Origin: Trueperaceae bacterium
GTDB lineage: Bacteria > Deinococcota > Deinococci > Deinococcales > Trueperaceae
Direction: 5' to 3'
Assembly: GCA_007128755.1 (NCBI GenBank)
Contig: SKWV01000029.1
Location: 1 to 7,278, forward strand
DNA length: 7,278 nucleotides
Positions 1 to 5,061 of this stretch are shown piece by piece. Numbering within the stretch: the stretch's first letter is position 1; each line of letters starts with the position of its first letter. The notes under the pieces were generated by a model. That model had not been told where the DNA came from. It did not search any database and worked only from the letters and a program-made list of their open reading frames with translations. The translations under genes were made by a program, and so were the position numbers.

Positions 1-323
1 CCCGAGACGGTGCCGATCGTCCAGCCGCCGGTGCGGCCGACGTCGGCGCTCCACAGGACCAGGGCGAGCGCGACCGCCGTCGCGATCACCGCGAGCCGGT
101 AGCGGCCGTTCGTGAGCATGTCGACGCCGACGGCGACGAGCGCGATCGGCCAGTAGGCGAGCAGGCGGAAGATGTCCCCGAGCGAGAACCAGCCGAAGTT
201 CGACGCCAGGAGCAGCACGCCCAGCGCGATGAGGATGATGGGGCCGGCGCCGACCCCGGAACGCCGCGGCCCGGCGGGCGGCGGCGGGGGCGTGGTCTCG
301 GTTCGGTCGTGGGTGTCGCTCAT
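1..323 (-). CDS. LiaF/DUF5668-like membrane protein, N-terminal part (C-terminus beyond left edge)
   Basis: Reading leftward from an ATG at 323-321, the frame stays open to the window edge (107 codons). A hydrophilic, proline-rich N-terminus (about residues 1-26, with five consecutive Pro) is followed by a hydrophobic segment GPIILIALGVLLLASNFGW (27-45), then LAYWPIALVAVGVDML (55-70), a short basic turn, and a third hydrophobic stretch around 77-91. The hydrophobic-Asn-Phe-Gly turn followed by a Trp-Pro segment is the pattern of the small transmembrane region of LiaF/LiaI-type envelope-stress proteins and DUF5668 proteins. An AGGAGG ribosome site lies 8 nt upstream of the ATG. It is divergent from the DUF2807 gene; these two families often occur together or fused, so a shared envelope role is inferred. 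The C-terminal domain, which would settle the subfamily, is not visible. Confidence 0.75.
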   Translation of the reverse strand, partial: MSDTHDRTETTPPPPPAGPRRSGVGAGPIILIALGVLLLASNFGWFSLGDIFRLLAYWPIALVAVGVDMLTNGRYRLAVIATAVALALVLWSADVGRTGGWTIGTVS

Positions 324-380
324 GCTCGGTGCCTCCTCGACCGACGACCGCGTGTGGGCGGTCCGCCGGCCATCGCGGTC

Positions 381-386
381 ATGGTA
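381..386 (-). promoter_or_regulatory. Candidate -10 box for the leftward membrane-protein gene
   Basis: On the minus strand the hexamer reads TACCAT, matching the TANNNT -10 pattern. It lies about 57 nt upstream of the ATG at 323, leaving room for a leader that carries the AGGAGG site. No convincing -35 hexamer is visible at 16-18 nt spacing, so this is a weak call. Confidence 0.3.
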
Positions 387-416
387 GCGCCGGCCTCGGG
401 CCGCCGCATGGGCCGG

Positions 417-444
417 ATGACACCCCTCGGCTGCGGGGTAGCAT
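417..444 (+). promoter_or_regulatory. Sigma70-type promoter of the DUF2807 gene
   Basis: ATGACA (417-422, five of six matches to TTGACA) is separated by 16 nt from TAGCAT (439-444). A start of transcription near 451 would give a leader of about 30 nt that includes the AGGAGG ribosome site at 471-476, 4 nt before the ATG at 481. It is the only promoter in the window with both a recognisable -35 and -10 element. Confidence 0.55.
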
Positions 445-480
445 GGCGGGAGACGACGTGAGTCACGAGAAGGAGGCGTC

Positions 481-1152
481 ATGCCCGAGAACCCGACGGT
501 CCGCGAACGTCGCGACGTGGCCGCGTTCACGGCGGTGGAGCTCCGCTACTTCGGTCAGGTCCACCTGCGCCACGGCGACGCGTGCGCCCTCGAGATCGAG
601 GGCGATCCCGACGTCGTTCCCAAGGTGCGCTCCGAGGTGCGCGGCGCGACCTTGATCCTCGAGGTCGGCGAGAACTGGCTCGACCGGCTCACCAGCGGCC
701 TGCTGCTGGTCGCCAACCGGCCGCTGACGTACACCCTCACGCTGCCGACCCTCTCGAGTGTCGCGGTGAGCGGCAGCGGCGACGTCAGGGGCGAGGGCTG
801 GGCCGGCGAGCAACTCAAGGTGCGCGTCTCCGGTCAGGCCGACATCGCCCTCACCGGCCTGACGTACGCGAACCTCGACCTGGTGGTCAGCGGCCGCGGC
901 AAGGTCAGGCTGTCGGGGACGGCGACCTCGGCGACCGTGGCGATCTCCGGCTCGGGCGACGTCGATGGCGCCGAACTGGCGAGCGCGACGGCCGAGGTCA
1001 AGATCGCCGGCCAGGGGAACGTCGACGTGCGGGTCGCCGAGCGGCTCTCGGTGCGGATCGCCGGGCTCGGCCGCGTGCGCTACCACGGCGATCCCAAGGT
1101 CAAGCAGGTGATCTCCGGCTCGGGGTCGGTCGAGCAGTTCGAGGGAGCATGA
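481..1152 (+). CDS. DUF2807-type (adhesin head/GIN-like) beta-repeat protein
   Basis: A protein of 223 residues. The N-terminal part (about 8-62, RERRDVAAFTAVEL onward, ending in a GATLILEVG strand) follows the usual DUF2807 opening. From residue 94 to 219 there are seven repeats of the form V-x-(V/I)-(S/A)-G-x-G-x-(V/I), starting about every 18-20 residues, as expected of a stacked beta-strand solenoid. DUF2807 proteins are usually surface-exposed, with a signal peptide or a membrane anchor; here the N-terminus is hydrophilic and I see neither. An in-frame TAG at 439-441 with no start codon between it and 481 rules out an upstream extension. The start is supported by the AGGAGG site at 471-476. 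The stop overlaps the next start by 4 nt (ATGA), so the two are one translationally coupled unit. No molecular function is established for the family; an envelope role is inferred from its neighbours. Confidence 0.85.
   Translation: MPENPTVRERRDVAAFTAVELRYFGQVHLRHGDACALEIEGDPDVVPKVRSEVRGATLILEVGENWLDRLTSGLLLVANRPLTYTLTLPTLSSVAVSGSGDVRGEGWAGEQLKVRVSGQADIALTGLTYANLDLVVSGRGKVRLSGTATSATVAISGSGDVDGAELASATAEVKIAGQGNVDVRVAERLSVRIAGLGRVRYHGDPKVKQVISGSGSVEQFEGA
760..1137 (+). repeat. Seven tandem ~20-residue glycine-rich beta repeats within the DUF2807 protein
   Basis: Repeat cores fall at residues 94-104 (VAVSGSGDVRG), 114-124 (VRVSGQADIAL), 134-144, 153-163, 173-183, 191-201 and 209-219. The spacing is 20, 20, 19, 20, 18 and 18 residues. 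The repeats are clear at the protein level but diverged at the DNA level, so this is an old structural repeat and not a recent duplication. Confidence 0.8.
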
Positions 1153-2081
1153 TCGGCCCGCGGCGCTCCCGCTCCCGGCCACGGCGAGCGGCGCGCTCCA
1201 CGCTGGCGGGCGTCGCGCTCGCGGTCCTGCTCGCGACCGCGGCGATGGGTCAGGCGCAGGACGAGACCGGCCTCCGTCGGCTCGCCGAGCGCCTGGTCGG
1301 CGCCTGGGGTGCCCCCGGCGAGATGCGTGTCGAGCTGCACGTCGCGACGCTGCCCCCCGGCATGCCGGCGGCGCTGCCGCTCCCCGCGACGTTCGATCTC
1401 GTCGGCAGCCTGGCGCGTTACGAGCGCGACGCGCTCGTCTCCCTCCAGGTCGTGCTCGACGGCCCCGCTCGCCCCGGGGAGGCCCTCGCCGCGCTGCGGG
1501 CGGCGTTCGAGGCCGAGGACTGGACGATCATCGCCGACCACGAACCGGTCGAGGTCGGCTTCGTGCCGACGATCCAGACGGTCTTCGCGCGCGCCTGCGC
1601 CCCGGAGGCGCCAGGCGACGCACGACCGGTCGCCTACCTCAACGCCTCTCCCGGCGCCCCCGGCACGACCGACGTCCGCATCGACCTCACGCCCGACGCG
1701 TGGGAGGGCGCGTGCATCCCACACCAGTCCTACCGTGAGGATCGCGACCGCTACGCCCCCCTGCCGACCCTCGGCGCCCCGCCCGACAGCGAGGTGACGG
1801 GTTCGCTCGTGTCGCTCGAGATCGAGAACGCGAGCGCGCACGCGGTGCTGCGCGGCGCCATACCGATCGCCGAGATCGTCGCGCACTACGAGGCGGAGCT
1901 CGAGGCGCTCGGCTGGTCGAGCGTACCCGGCGCGGTGACGGACGACTTCGGGACGCGTTCGCCCTGGTCGCTCGTGACCGGCGCCGGCCGGTTGTGGGTC
2001 GGCCTGCTGAGCGTCGACCGGCCGACGCGCACCGGCCCCGCCATGCTCAGCTTCGCGGTGGTCGCCGAGCCGGGACCGTGA
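1149..2081 (+). CDS. Predicted secreted protein with two copies of an alpha/beta module, function unknown
   Basis: A protein of 310 residues that I do not recognise by name. The N-terminus is a classic Sec signal: an Arg-rich n-region (residues 5-16), a hydrophobic core TLAGVALAVLLATAAMG (18-34) and a likely cleavage after GQA at about 34-36. No lipobox Cys is present. The mature part contains two similar modules, about residues 85-181 and 217-306. Each runs (V/T)GSL, a beta stretch, a Glu/Ala-rich helix and a Trp (EAEDW at 121-125; EALGW at 252-256), then further strands. Two Cys (150 and 189) could form a disulfide outside the membrane. The start at 1149 overlaps the upstream stop by 4 nt, with GAGGGAG close before it, so it is coupled to the DUF2807 gene. 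An open frame continues upstream of 1149, but only as a shadow of that gene, and starting there would hide the signal peptide. Confidence 0.75.
   Translation: MIGPRRSRSRPRRAARSTLAGVALAVLLATAAMGQAQDETGLRRLAERLVGAWGAPGEMRVELHVATLPPGMPAALPLPATFDLVGSLARYERDALVSLQVVLDGPARPGEALAALRAAFEAEDWTIIADHEPVEVGFVPTIQTVFARACAPEAPGDARPVAYLNASPGAPGTTDVRIDLTPDAWEGACIPHQSYREDRDRYAPLPTLGAPPDSEVTGSLVSLEIENASAHAVLRGAIPIAEIVAHYEAELEALGWSSVPGAVTDDFGTRSPWSLVTGAGRLWVGLLSVDRPTRTGPAMLSFAVVAEPGP
1401..2066 (+). repeat. Internal duplication in the secreted protein (two ~95-residue modules)
   Basis: Module 1 begins VGSLARYERDALVSLQVVL at residue 85 and its helix ends in FEAEDW. Module 2 begins TGSLVSLEIENASAHAVL at residue 217 and its helix ends in LEALGW. 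The order of elements is the same: Gly-Ser-Leu strand, hydrophobic strand, Pro-containing turn, amphipathic helix, Trp, then two further strands. The identity is low, so this is structural similarity seen by eye and needs a profile comparison. Confidence 0.5.
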
Positions 2082-2112
2082 CCAGGCGGTAGGCAGTGGC
2101 TCCTGGCCGCAG

Positions 2113-2129
2113 GGCCGGGTCTTTCGGCC
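2113..2129 (+). terminator. Weak GC stem-loop downstream of the secreted-protein gene
   Basis: GGCCG (2113-2117) pairs with CGGCC (2125-2129) around a 7-nt loop, starting 31 nt after the stop at 2081. There is no T-run after it, so intrinsic termination is uncertain; GC-rich hairpins arise easily in DNA of this composition. It also lies in the expected -35 region of the next gene. Confidence 0.25.
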
Positions 2130-2143
2130 GCCGAGCACCGTGC

Positions 2144-2149
2144 TAGCGT
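2144..2149 (+). promoter_or_regulatory. TAGCGT -10 box, leaderless-type promoter of the dehydrogenase-like gene
   Basis: TAGCGT lies 5 nt before the ATG at 2155, so transcription would begin at or within a base or two of the start codon. GAGGG just before the ATG could also act as a ribosome site only if the transcript began further upstream. No clear -35 hexamer is present, which is common for TANNNT promoters of leaderless genes. Confidence 0.5.
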
Positions 2150-2154
2150 GAGGG

Positions 2155-2859
2155 ATGCGATCCCTTCACGACGACGTCATCGTCATCACCGGAGCCGGTG
2201 GTTCCATCGCGGGAGCGGTGGCGGATGCCTTCCGCGAAGCGGGGGCGCGGCCTGCCCTGATCGACCGCAACGAGGTGCGCATCACGGCTCCCGCGGCGGC
2301 GTACTCCTCCATCGCCGTCGCCGCCGACATGTCGACGATGGCGAGCGCCGCGGCGGCCATCGAGCAGGTACGGGAGCGGTTCGGGCACGTCGACGGCCTC
2401 GTGCATCTCGTCGGCGAGCTCAGCTCCGGGCGCGTGCAGGACATCGGCGACGACGAGGCGTACACCGAGGTGTTCGACAGCAACGTCCGCACGCTGGTCA
2501 ACGCGGTCGCGGCCGTGCTGCCGGAGTTCCTCGAGCGCGACCACGGGTTCATCGGGGGCATGGCCAGCGTCGAGGCCTGGGACGGCGTGGCCGCCGGCTC
2601 GGCCCTCTTCGGCGCCGCCAAGAGCGCGGTCTCGAGCTACCTGCGCTCCCTCGACAAGGAACTCGCCGGCACGGACGTGAACGTCGGCATCTGCTTCCCG
2701 ATGGGGTACGTCGACACCGCCTCGAACCGGCGCGCGCTCGGGCGGCGCTATCGGCAGTCGCTGATCGACCCGCGCATGATCGGCGCGGCGTTCGTGACGG
2801 CCGCCTCGTGGGGCGATGGCGGACGCTTGGTCGAGATGCCCGTGTACCCGCCGCGTTGA
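2155..2859 (+). CDS. Short-chain dehydrogenase/reductase-like protein with substituted active-site Tyr
   Basis: A protein of 234 residues, the usual classical SDR length, and a single Rossmann domain. Residues 8-20 (VIVITGAGGSIAG) correspond to the first strand and dinucleotide-binding turn, but in the TGxxxGxG register the second and third Gly are Ser17 and Ala19. HLVG (84-87) takes the place of NNAG. Asn110 (FDSNVRTLVNA) fits the structural catalytic Asn and Ser138 (GGMASVEAW) the catalytic Ser. At the YxxxK position the sequence is FGAAK (152-156), so Lys is kept but Tyr is Phe (codon TTC at 2608-2610). FPMGYVDTASN (181-191) matches the usual PG...T cofactor-contact region. The protein may bind NAD(P) but lack ordinary oxidoreductase chemistry, or use another residue. 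No substrate can be assigned. It is followed 94 nt later by the Rrf2 gene in the same direction. Confidence 0.8.
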   Translation: MRSLHDDVIVITGAGGSIAGAVADAFREAGARPALIDRNEVRITAPAAAYSSIAVAADMSTMASAAAAIEQVRERFGHVDGLVHLVGELSSGRVQDIGDDEAYTEVFDSNVRTLVNAVAAVLPEFLERDHGFIGGMASVEAWDGVAAGSALFGAAKSAVSSYLRSLDKELAGTDVNVGICFPMGYVDTASNRRALGRRYRQSLIDPRMIGAAFVTAASWGDGGRLVEMPVYPPR

Positions 2860-2915
2860 CGCGCGTCCCGTGCGACGAATCGCCTCGACCACCGCCGACC
2901 TCGGAAGATGCCTCA

Positions 2916-2929
2916 GGGACGCTCGTCCC
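2916..2929. promoter_or_regulatory. Perfect 14-bp dyad upstream of the Rrf2 gene, candidate operator
   Basis: GGGACG (2916-2921) and CGTCCC (2924-2929) are exact inverted repeats around a 2-bp centre. The dyad ends 12 bp before the TAGCGT -10 box, so it covers where RNA polymerase would contact the -35 region. That is a typical place for a repressor, and Rrf2 regulators commonly control their own genes; autoregulation is an inference. It could instead be a hairpin ending the dehydrogenase transcript, but no T-run follows and the loop would be very small. Confidence 0.4.
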
Positions 2930-2941
2930 GACTCGAGGGTG

Positions 2942-2947
2942 TAGCGT
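2942..2947 (+). promoter_or_regulatory. TAGCGT -10 box, leaderless-type promoter of the Rrf2 gene
   Basis: The hexamer is identical to that before the dehydrogenase-like gene and lies 6 nt before the ATG at 2954. A second overlapping TAGGAT (2947-2952) is too close to the ATG to be the functional box. There is no well-spaced ribosome site (AGGA is only 2 nt from the ATG), which supports leaderless translation. Confidence 0.55.
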
Positions 2948-2953
2948 AGGATC

Positions 2954-3427
2954 ATGGTCTCGATCGTCGACGGTCACCAGATGCTCCGCACGCTCCTGAA
3001 GCGCGAGGAGAGCTACGCCATCCACGCCCTGCTGTACCTCAACGAGTTCCCAGGGGCACCGGCATCGCAGATCGCGGCCGACCTCAAGCTCCCTGCCGCG
3101 TTCACGGCGAAGGTGCTGCGGCGCCTCGCCGAGGCGGGGTTCGTCGACAGCCGATCGGGCCGCACCGGCGGCGTGAGGCTCGCCAAGCGCTTGGCCGACC
3201 TGAGCCTGCTCGACGTCATCGAGGGGATGTCGGGATCGTTCATCATCGATACCTGTCAGACCGAGCTGCAGTGCGCCACCACGCAGCGCAAGGGCTACTG
3301 CCAGCTCAACGCGACCTGGCTGGCGCTCTCGCTGCACTTCCGGGAAGCCCTCTCGTCCGTCCGGCTCGACACGCTCGCCGACGGCCCCGCCGAGACCCCG
3401 GCCACGAGGGAGCCACACCCGGCGTAG
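2954..3427 (+). CDS. Rrf2-family transcriptional regulator, probable Fe-S cluster protein
   Basis: A protein of 157 residues, normal for Rrf2/IscR/NsrR proteins. The N-terminal winged helix-turn-helix is clear: EESYAIHALLYLNE (18-31), ASQIAADLKLP (37-47), FTAKVLRRLAEAGFVDSRSG (50-69), and the wing with the family's GG-x-RLAK (72-78), then LLDVIEGM (85-92). Three Cys follow at 101, 107 and 116, in the position of the Fe-S ligands of IscR and NsrR, and the helix after the third (TWLALSLHFREALSSVRLDTL) matches the dimerisation helix. The spacing is C-X5-C-X8-C, whereas IscR has C-X5-C-X5-C. Such proteins sense iron-sulfur status, nitric oxide or redox state; which one applies here cannot be told. 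The start at 2954 fits the -10 box; ATG 2981 is a possible internal alternative. Its neighbours, a dehydrogenase-like protein and a transporter, are candidate targets. Confidence 0.88.
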   Translation: MVSIVDGHQMLRTLLKREESYAIHALLYLNEFPGAPASQIAADLKLPAAFTAKVLRRLAEAGFVDSRSGRTGGVRLAKRLADLSLLDVIEGMSGSFIIDTCQTELQCATTQRKGYCQLNATWLALSLHFREALSSVRLDTLADGPAETPATREPHPA

Positions 3428-3430
3428 GCT
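3425..3430 (+). promoter_or_regulatory. TAGGCT -10 box, leaderless-type promoter of the transporter gene
   Basis: TAGGCT lies exactly 7 nt before the GTG at 3438, placing the transcription start on the initiator G. Its first three bases are the TAG stop codon of the Rrf2 gene. The intervening GGGCCCG contains no ribosome site, so the GTG start depends on leaderless initiation. Confidence 0.5.
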
Positions 3431-3437
3431 GGGCCCG

Positions 3438-4673
3438 GTGAACGCGAGCGCCTCCCCCGCACGACGAGCGCCGACCTCCCGCCGCGGCCTCGCGTCGCTG
3501 TTCCTGACGTTCGCCGGCGGCTACTTCCTGTCGTACTTCCTGCGCTCCGCCAACGCCGTCCTCGCGCCGGTGCTGCAGGCCGAGGTGGGCCTCACGCCCG
3601 CCGATCTCGGCTTCATGACGGGCGCGCTGTTCGGCGCCTACGCCGCCGCGCAGTACCCGGTCGGGCTCATGCTCGATCGCTGGGGCCCGCGCTGGGTCGC
3701 CGGAGCCCTCATGGCGATCGGGGCGCTCGGCTGCGTCCTCTTCGCGACCGGCAGCACCACCCTCACGCTCACGGTGGCGCGCGTGCTCATCGGTGTCGGT
3801 CTGGGGAGCGTCCGGCTCGCGGGGCTCAAGGCGTTCAGCCTGTGGTGGCCGCCCGCGCGCTTCGCCACCGTGGCCGGGCTCTTCTTCGCCACCGGCTCGC
3901 TCGGCGCGCTGGCCGCGGCGACCCCGCTGGCGCTGCTCGAGGTGGCACTCGGGTGGCGGACCGTGTTCTGGCTGTCGGCCGTCGTGGTGGTCGCGGCCGC
4001 GGTGCTCCTCGTCGCCCGCATCCCATCCACACCGCCACGACCGTCCGGCACCGCGGCCGCCGCGCCGATGGGTCGTGGCGCGTACCTCGACATCGCTCGC
4101 CTCATGGCGCTGCAGGCGTCGTTCTGCGGCCCGACGCTCGCGTTCCAGACGCTCTGGGCCGGTCCGCTGCTGTTCGACGTCTTCGGTTACGGAGCCGTGC
4201 AGACCGGGAACCTGCTGGTGCTGATGTCGCTCGGCGTCACGGCCGGGTACGCGCTGTCGGGCGTGCTCGCCGATCGCTTCGGCCTGTTCGCGGTCACCAC
4301 CGCCGGGGCCCTGACCTTCGCGGCGGTGCAGGTCGTGCTCGCGTGGCAGGTCGAGGCGCTGCTCCCCTACGCCTTCGCGCTCTTCGGGCTCGCCGGCGGC
4401 CACTGCGTGCTCGCCCTGACGAACGCCCGGCGCGTGCTGGGGAGCGAGCGTAGCGGCCGCGCCACGGGCGCCGTCAACGCGGGCGGCATCGGTGGGGTGT
4501 TCGTGCTGCAGTGGGGCATCGGCGCGCTGGTCGGCGCCAGCACCGACGCCGCCGACGCCTACCGCCTGGCGCTGTCGGTGACGGCGGCGCTGTCGCTGAT
4601 CGGCTGGCTCGTCTACCTGCCGATGCGGCGGCGCCTCGGCGACGAGACCGCCGCGGCAGGCTCGACGCGCTAG
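3438..4673 (+). CDS. Major facilitator superfamily transporter, substrate unknown
   Basis: A protein of 411 residues with 12 predicted membrane segments, roughly at 18-38, 58-78, 86-104, 110-130, 142-164, 174-194, then a cytoplasmic loop (195-221), and 222-244, 255-275, 283-303, 306-328, 345-365 and 374-396. The MFS motif A between TM2 and TM3 is GLMLDRWGPR (76-85), with its second-half counterpart GVLADRFG (275-282). The N-terminal SYFLRSANAVLAPVLQAEVG (32-51) and the SLWWPPARFATVAGLFFATG stretch (134-153) resemble the broad group of anion and organic-solute MFS permeases, but I cannot name a substrate. The start is a GTG at 3438, chosen for the -10 box 7 nt upstream and because TM1 follows soon after. 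It begins 10 nt after the Rrf2 stop, so regulation by that protein is plausible. It ends tail-to-tail with the STAS gene. Confidence 0.88.
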   Translation: MNASASPARRAPTSRRGLASLFLTFAGGYFLSYFLRSANAVLAPVLQAEVGLTPADLGFMTGALFGAYAAAQYPVGLMLDRWGPRWVAGALMAIGALGCVLFATGSTTLTLTVARVLIGVGLGSVRLAGLKAFSLWWPPARFATVAGLFFATGSLGALAAATPLALLEVALGWRTVFWLSAVVVVAAAVLLVARIPSTPPRPSGTAAAAPMGRGAYLDIARLMALQASFCGPTLAFQTLWAGPLLFDVFGYGAVQTGNLLVLMSLGVTAGYALSGVLADRFGLFAVTTAGALTFAAVQVVLAWQVEALLPYAFALFGLAGGHCVLALTNARRVLGSERSGRATGAVNAGGIGGVFVLQWGIGALVGASTDAADAYRLALSVTAALSLIGWLVYLPMRRRLGDETAAAGSTR

Positions 4674-4689
4674 CTCCTAGCCGTAGGAG
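4674..4689. terminator. Small hairpin between the convergent genes, possible weak bidirectional terminator
   Basis: CTCCTA (4674-4679) and TAGGAG (4684-4689) form a perfect 6-bp stem with a GCCG loop directly after the transporter stop codon; it overlaps the last codons and stop of the STAS gene. The stem is short and has no T-run on either strand. It is the only symmetric element at this convergent junction, so termination here is a guess. Confidence 0.25.
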
Positions 4690-5021
4690 GCGACCGCCTG
4701 GTCGACGTGATCGAAGAACCGCACGATGGTGGTGAAGCCCGCGAGCTCGAACACCTTCTCGACGCTCGGCTGGACGGCGGCGACGCGCAGGTCGCCCCCC
4801 TCGGCACGCGCGCGCTTGACGGTGGCGAGGATGGTGCGCAGCCCGGCGCTGCTGACGTACTCGACGCCGGCGAAGTCGGCCACGAGGTTCGTGTTGCCGG
4901 CCTCGACTTCGGTGTCGAGCGCCTCGGTGAGTCGCGGCGTCGTGACGGCGTCGATGCTCCCCTGCACGGTGACGACCGTGGCGCCGTTCACGGCCGCGGT
5001 CGATAGATCGAGCGTTCTCAT
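4677..5021 (-). CDS. STAS-domain anti-sigma-factor antagonist (RsbV/SpoIIAA-like)
   Basis: A protein of 114 residues, the full length of a single-domain antagonist. The first strand is VVTVQGSIDA (16-25), followed by the helix TTPRLTEALDTEV (27-39), the strand NLVADFAGVEYV (45-56), and the phosphorylation loop SSAGLRTIL (57-65). The D-S-(S/T)-G loop of RsbV and SpoIIAA is here S57-S58-A59-G60, so the phosphorylatable Ser is most likely S58 with Ser replacing the preceding Asp, a variant seen in many family members. In such systems the unphosphorylated protein binds the anti-sigma kinase and releases its target. AGGAGG lies 5 nt before the ATG at 5021. It is the last gene of the operon, 40 nt after the kinase gene, with no promoter visible in the gap. 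Confidence 0.9.
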   Translation of the reverse strand: MRTLDLSTAAVNGATVVTVQGSIDAVTTPRLTEALDTEVEAGNTNLVADFAGVEYVSSAGLRTILATVKRARAEGGDLRVAAVQPSVEKVFELAGFTTIVRFFDHVDQAVASYG

Positions 5022-5061
5022 AGCGTCCTCCTCGAGCTTCGTTCGGTATGGCTGGTCGCGT

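Noticed and set aside
443..655. Alternative start ATG at 443 in a different frame from the DUF2807 gene
   Set aside because: The ATG is inside the TAGCAT -10 box, the product has no domain, and the 481 start has an AGGAGG site and a family match.
582..1148. N-terminal extension of the secreted-protein frame back to 582
   Set aside because: This part lies in another frame of the DUF2807 gene and is almost pure Arg/Gly/Ala. Starting at 1149 gives a coupled ATGA overlap and a proper signal peptide.
1080..2138. Open frame of 352 codons on the minus strand opposite the secreted-protein gene
   Set aside because: Arg/Gly/Ala-rich, no domain, no promoter or ribosome site, and it runs opposite a gene with a good signal peptide and coupled start.
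2549..3418. Open frame of 289 codons on the minus strand opposite the end of the dehydrogenase-like gene and the Rrf2 gene
   Set aside because: It spans two well-supported opposite-strand genes and their promoter, and its product has no recognisable domain.
3306..4403. Open frame of 365 codons on the minus strand opposite the transporter gene
   Set aside because: Its product is dominated by Arg, Gly, Glu and Ala without recognisable domains, and the opposite strand encodes a clear 12-TM transporter. It is a shadow produced by high GC.
5021..5026. Plus-strand TAGCGT, same hexamer as the leaderless promoters
   Set aside because: It overlaps the start codon of the minus-strand STAS gene and no plus-strand gene follows it, so it is probably chance.
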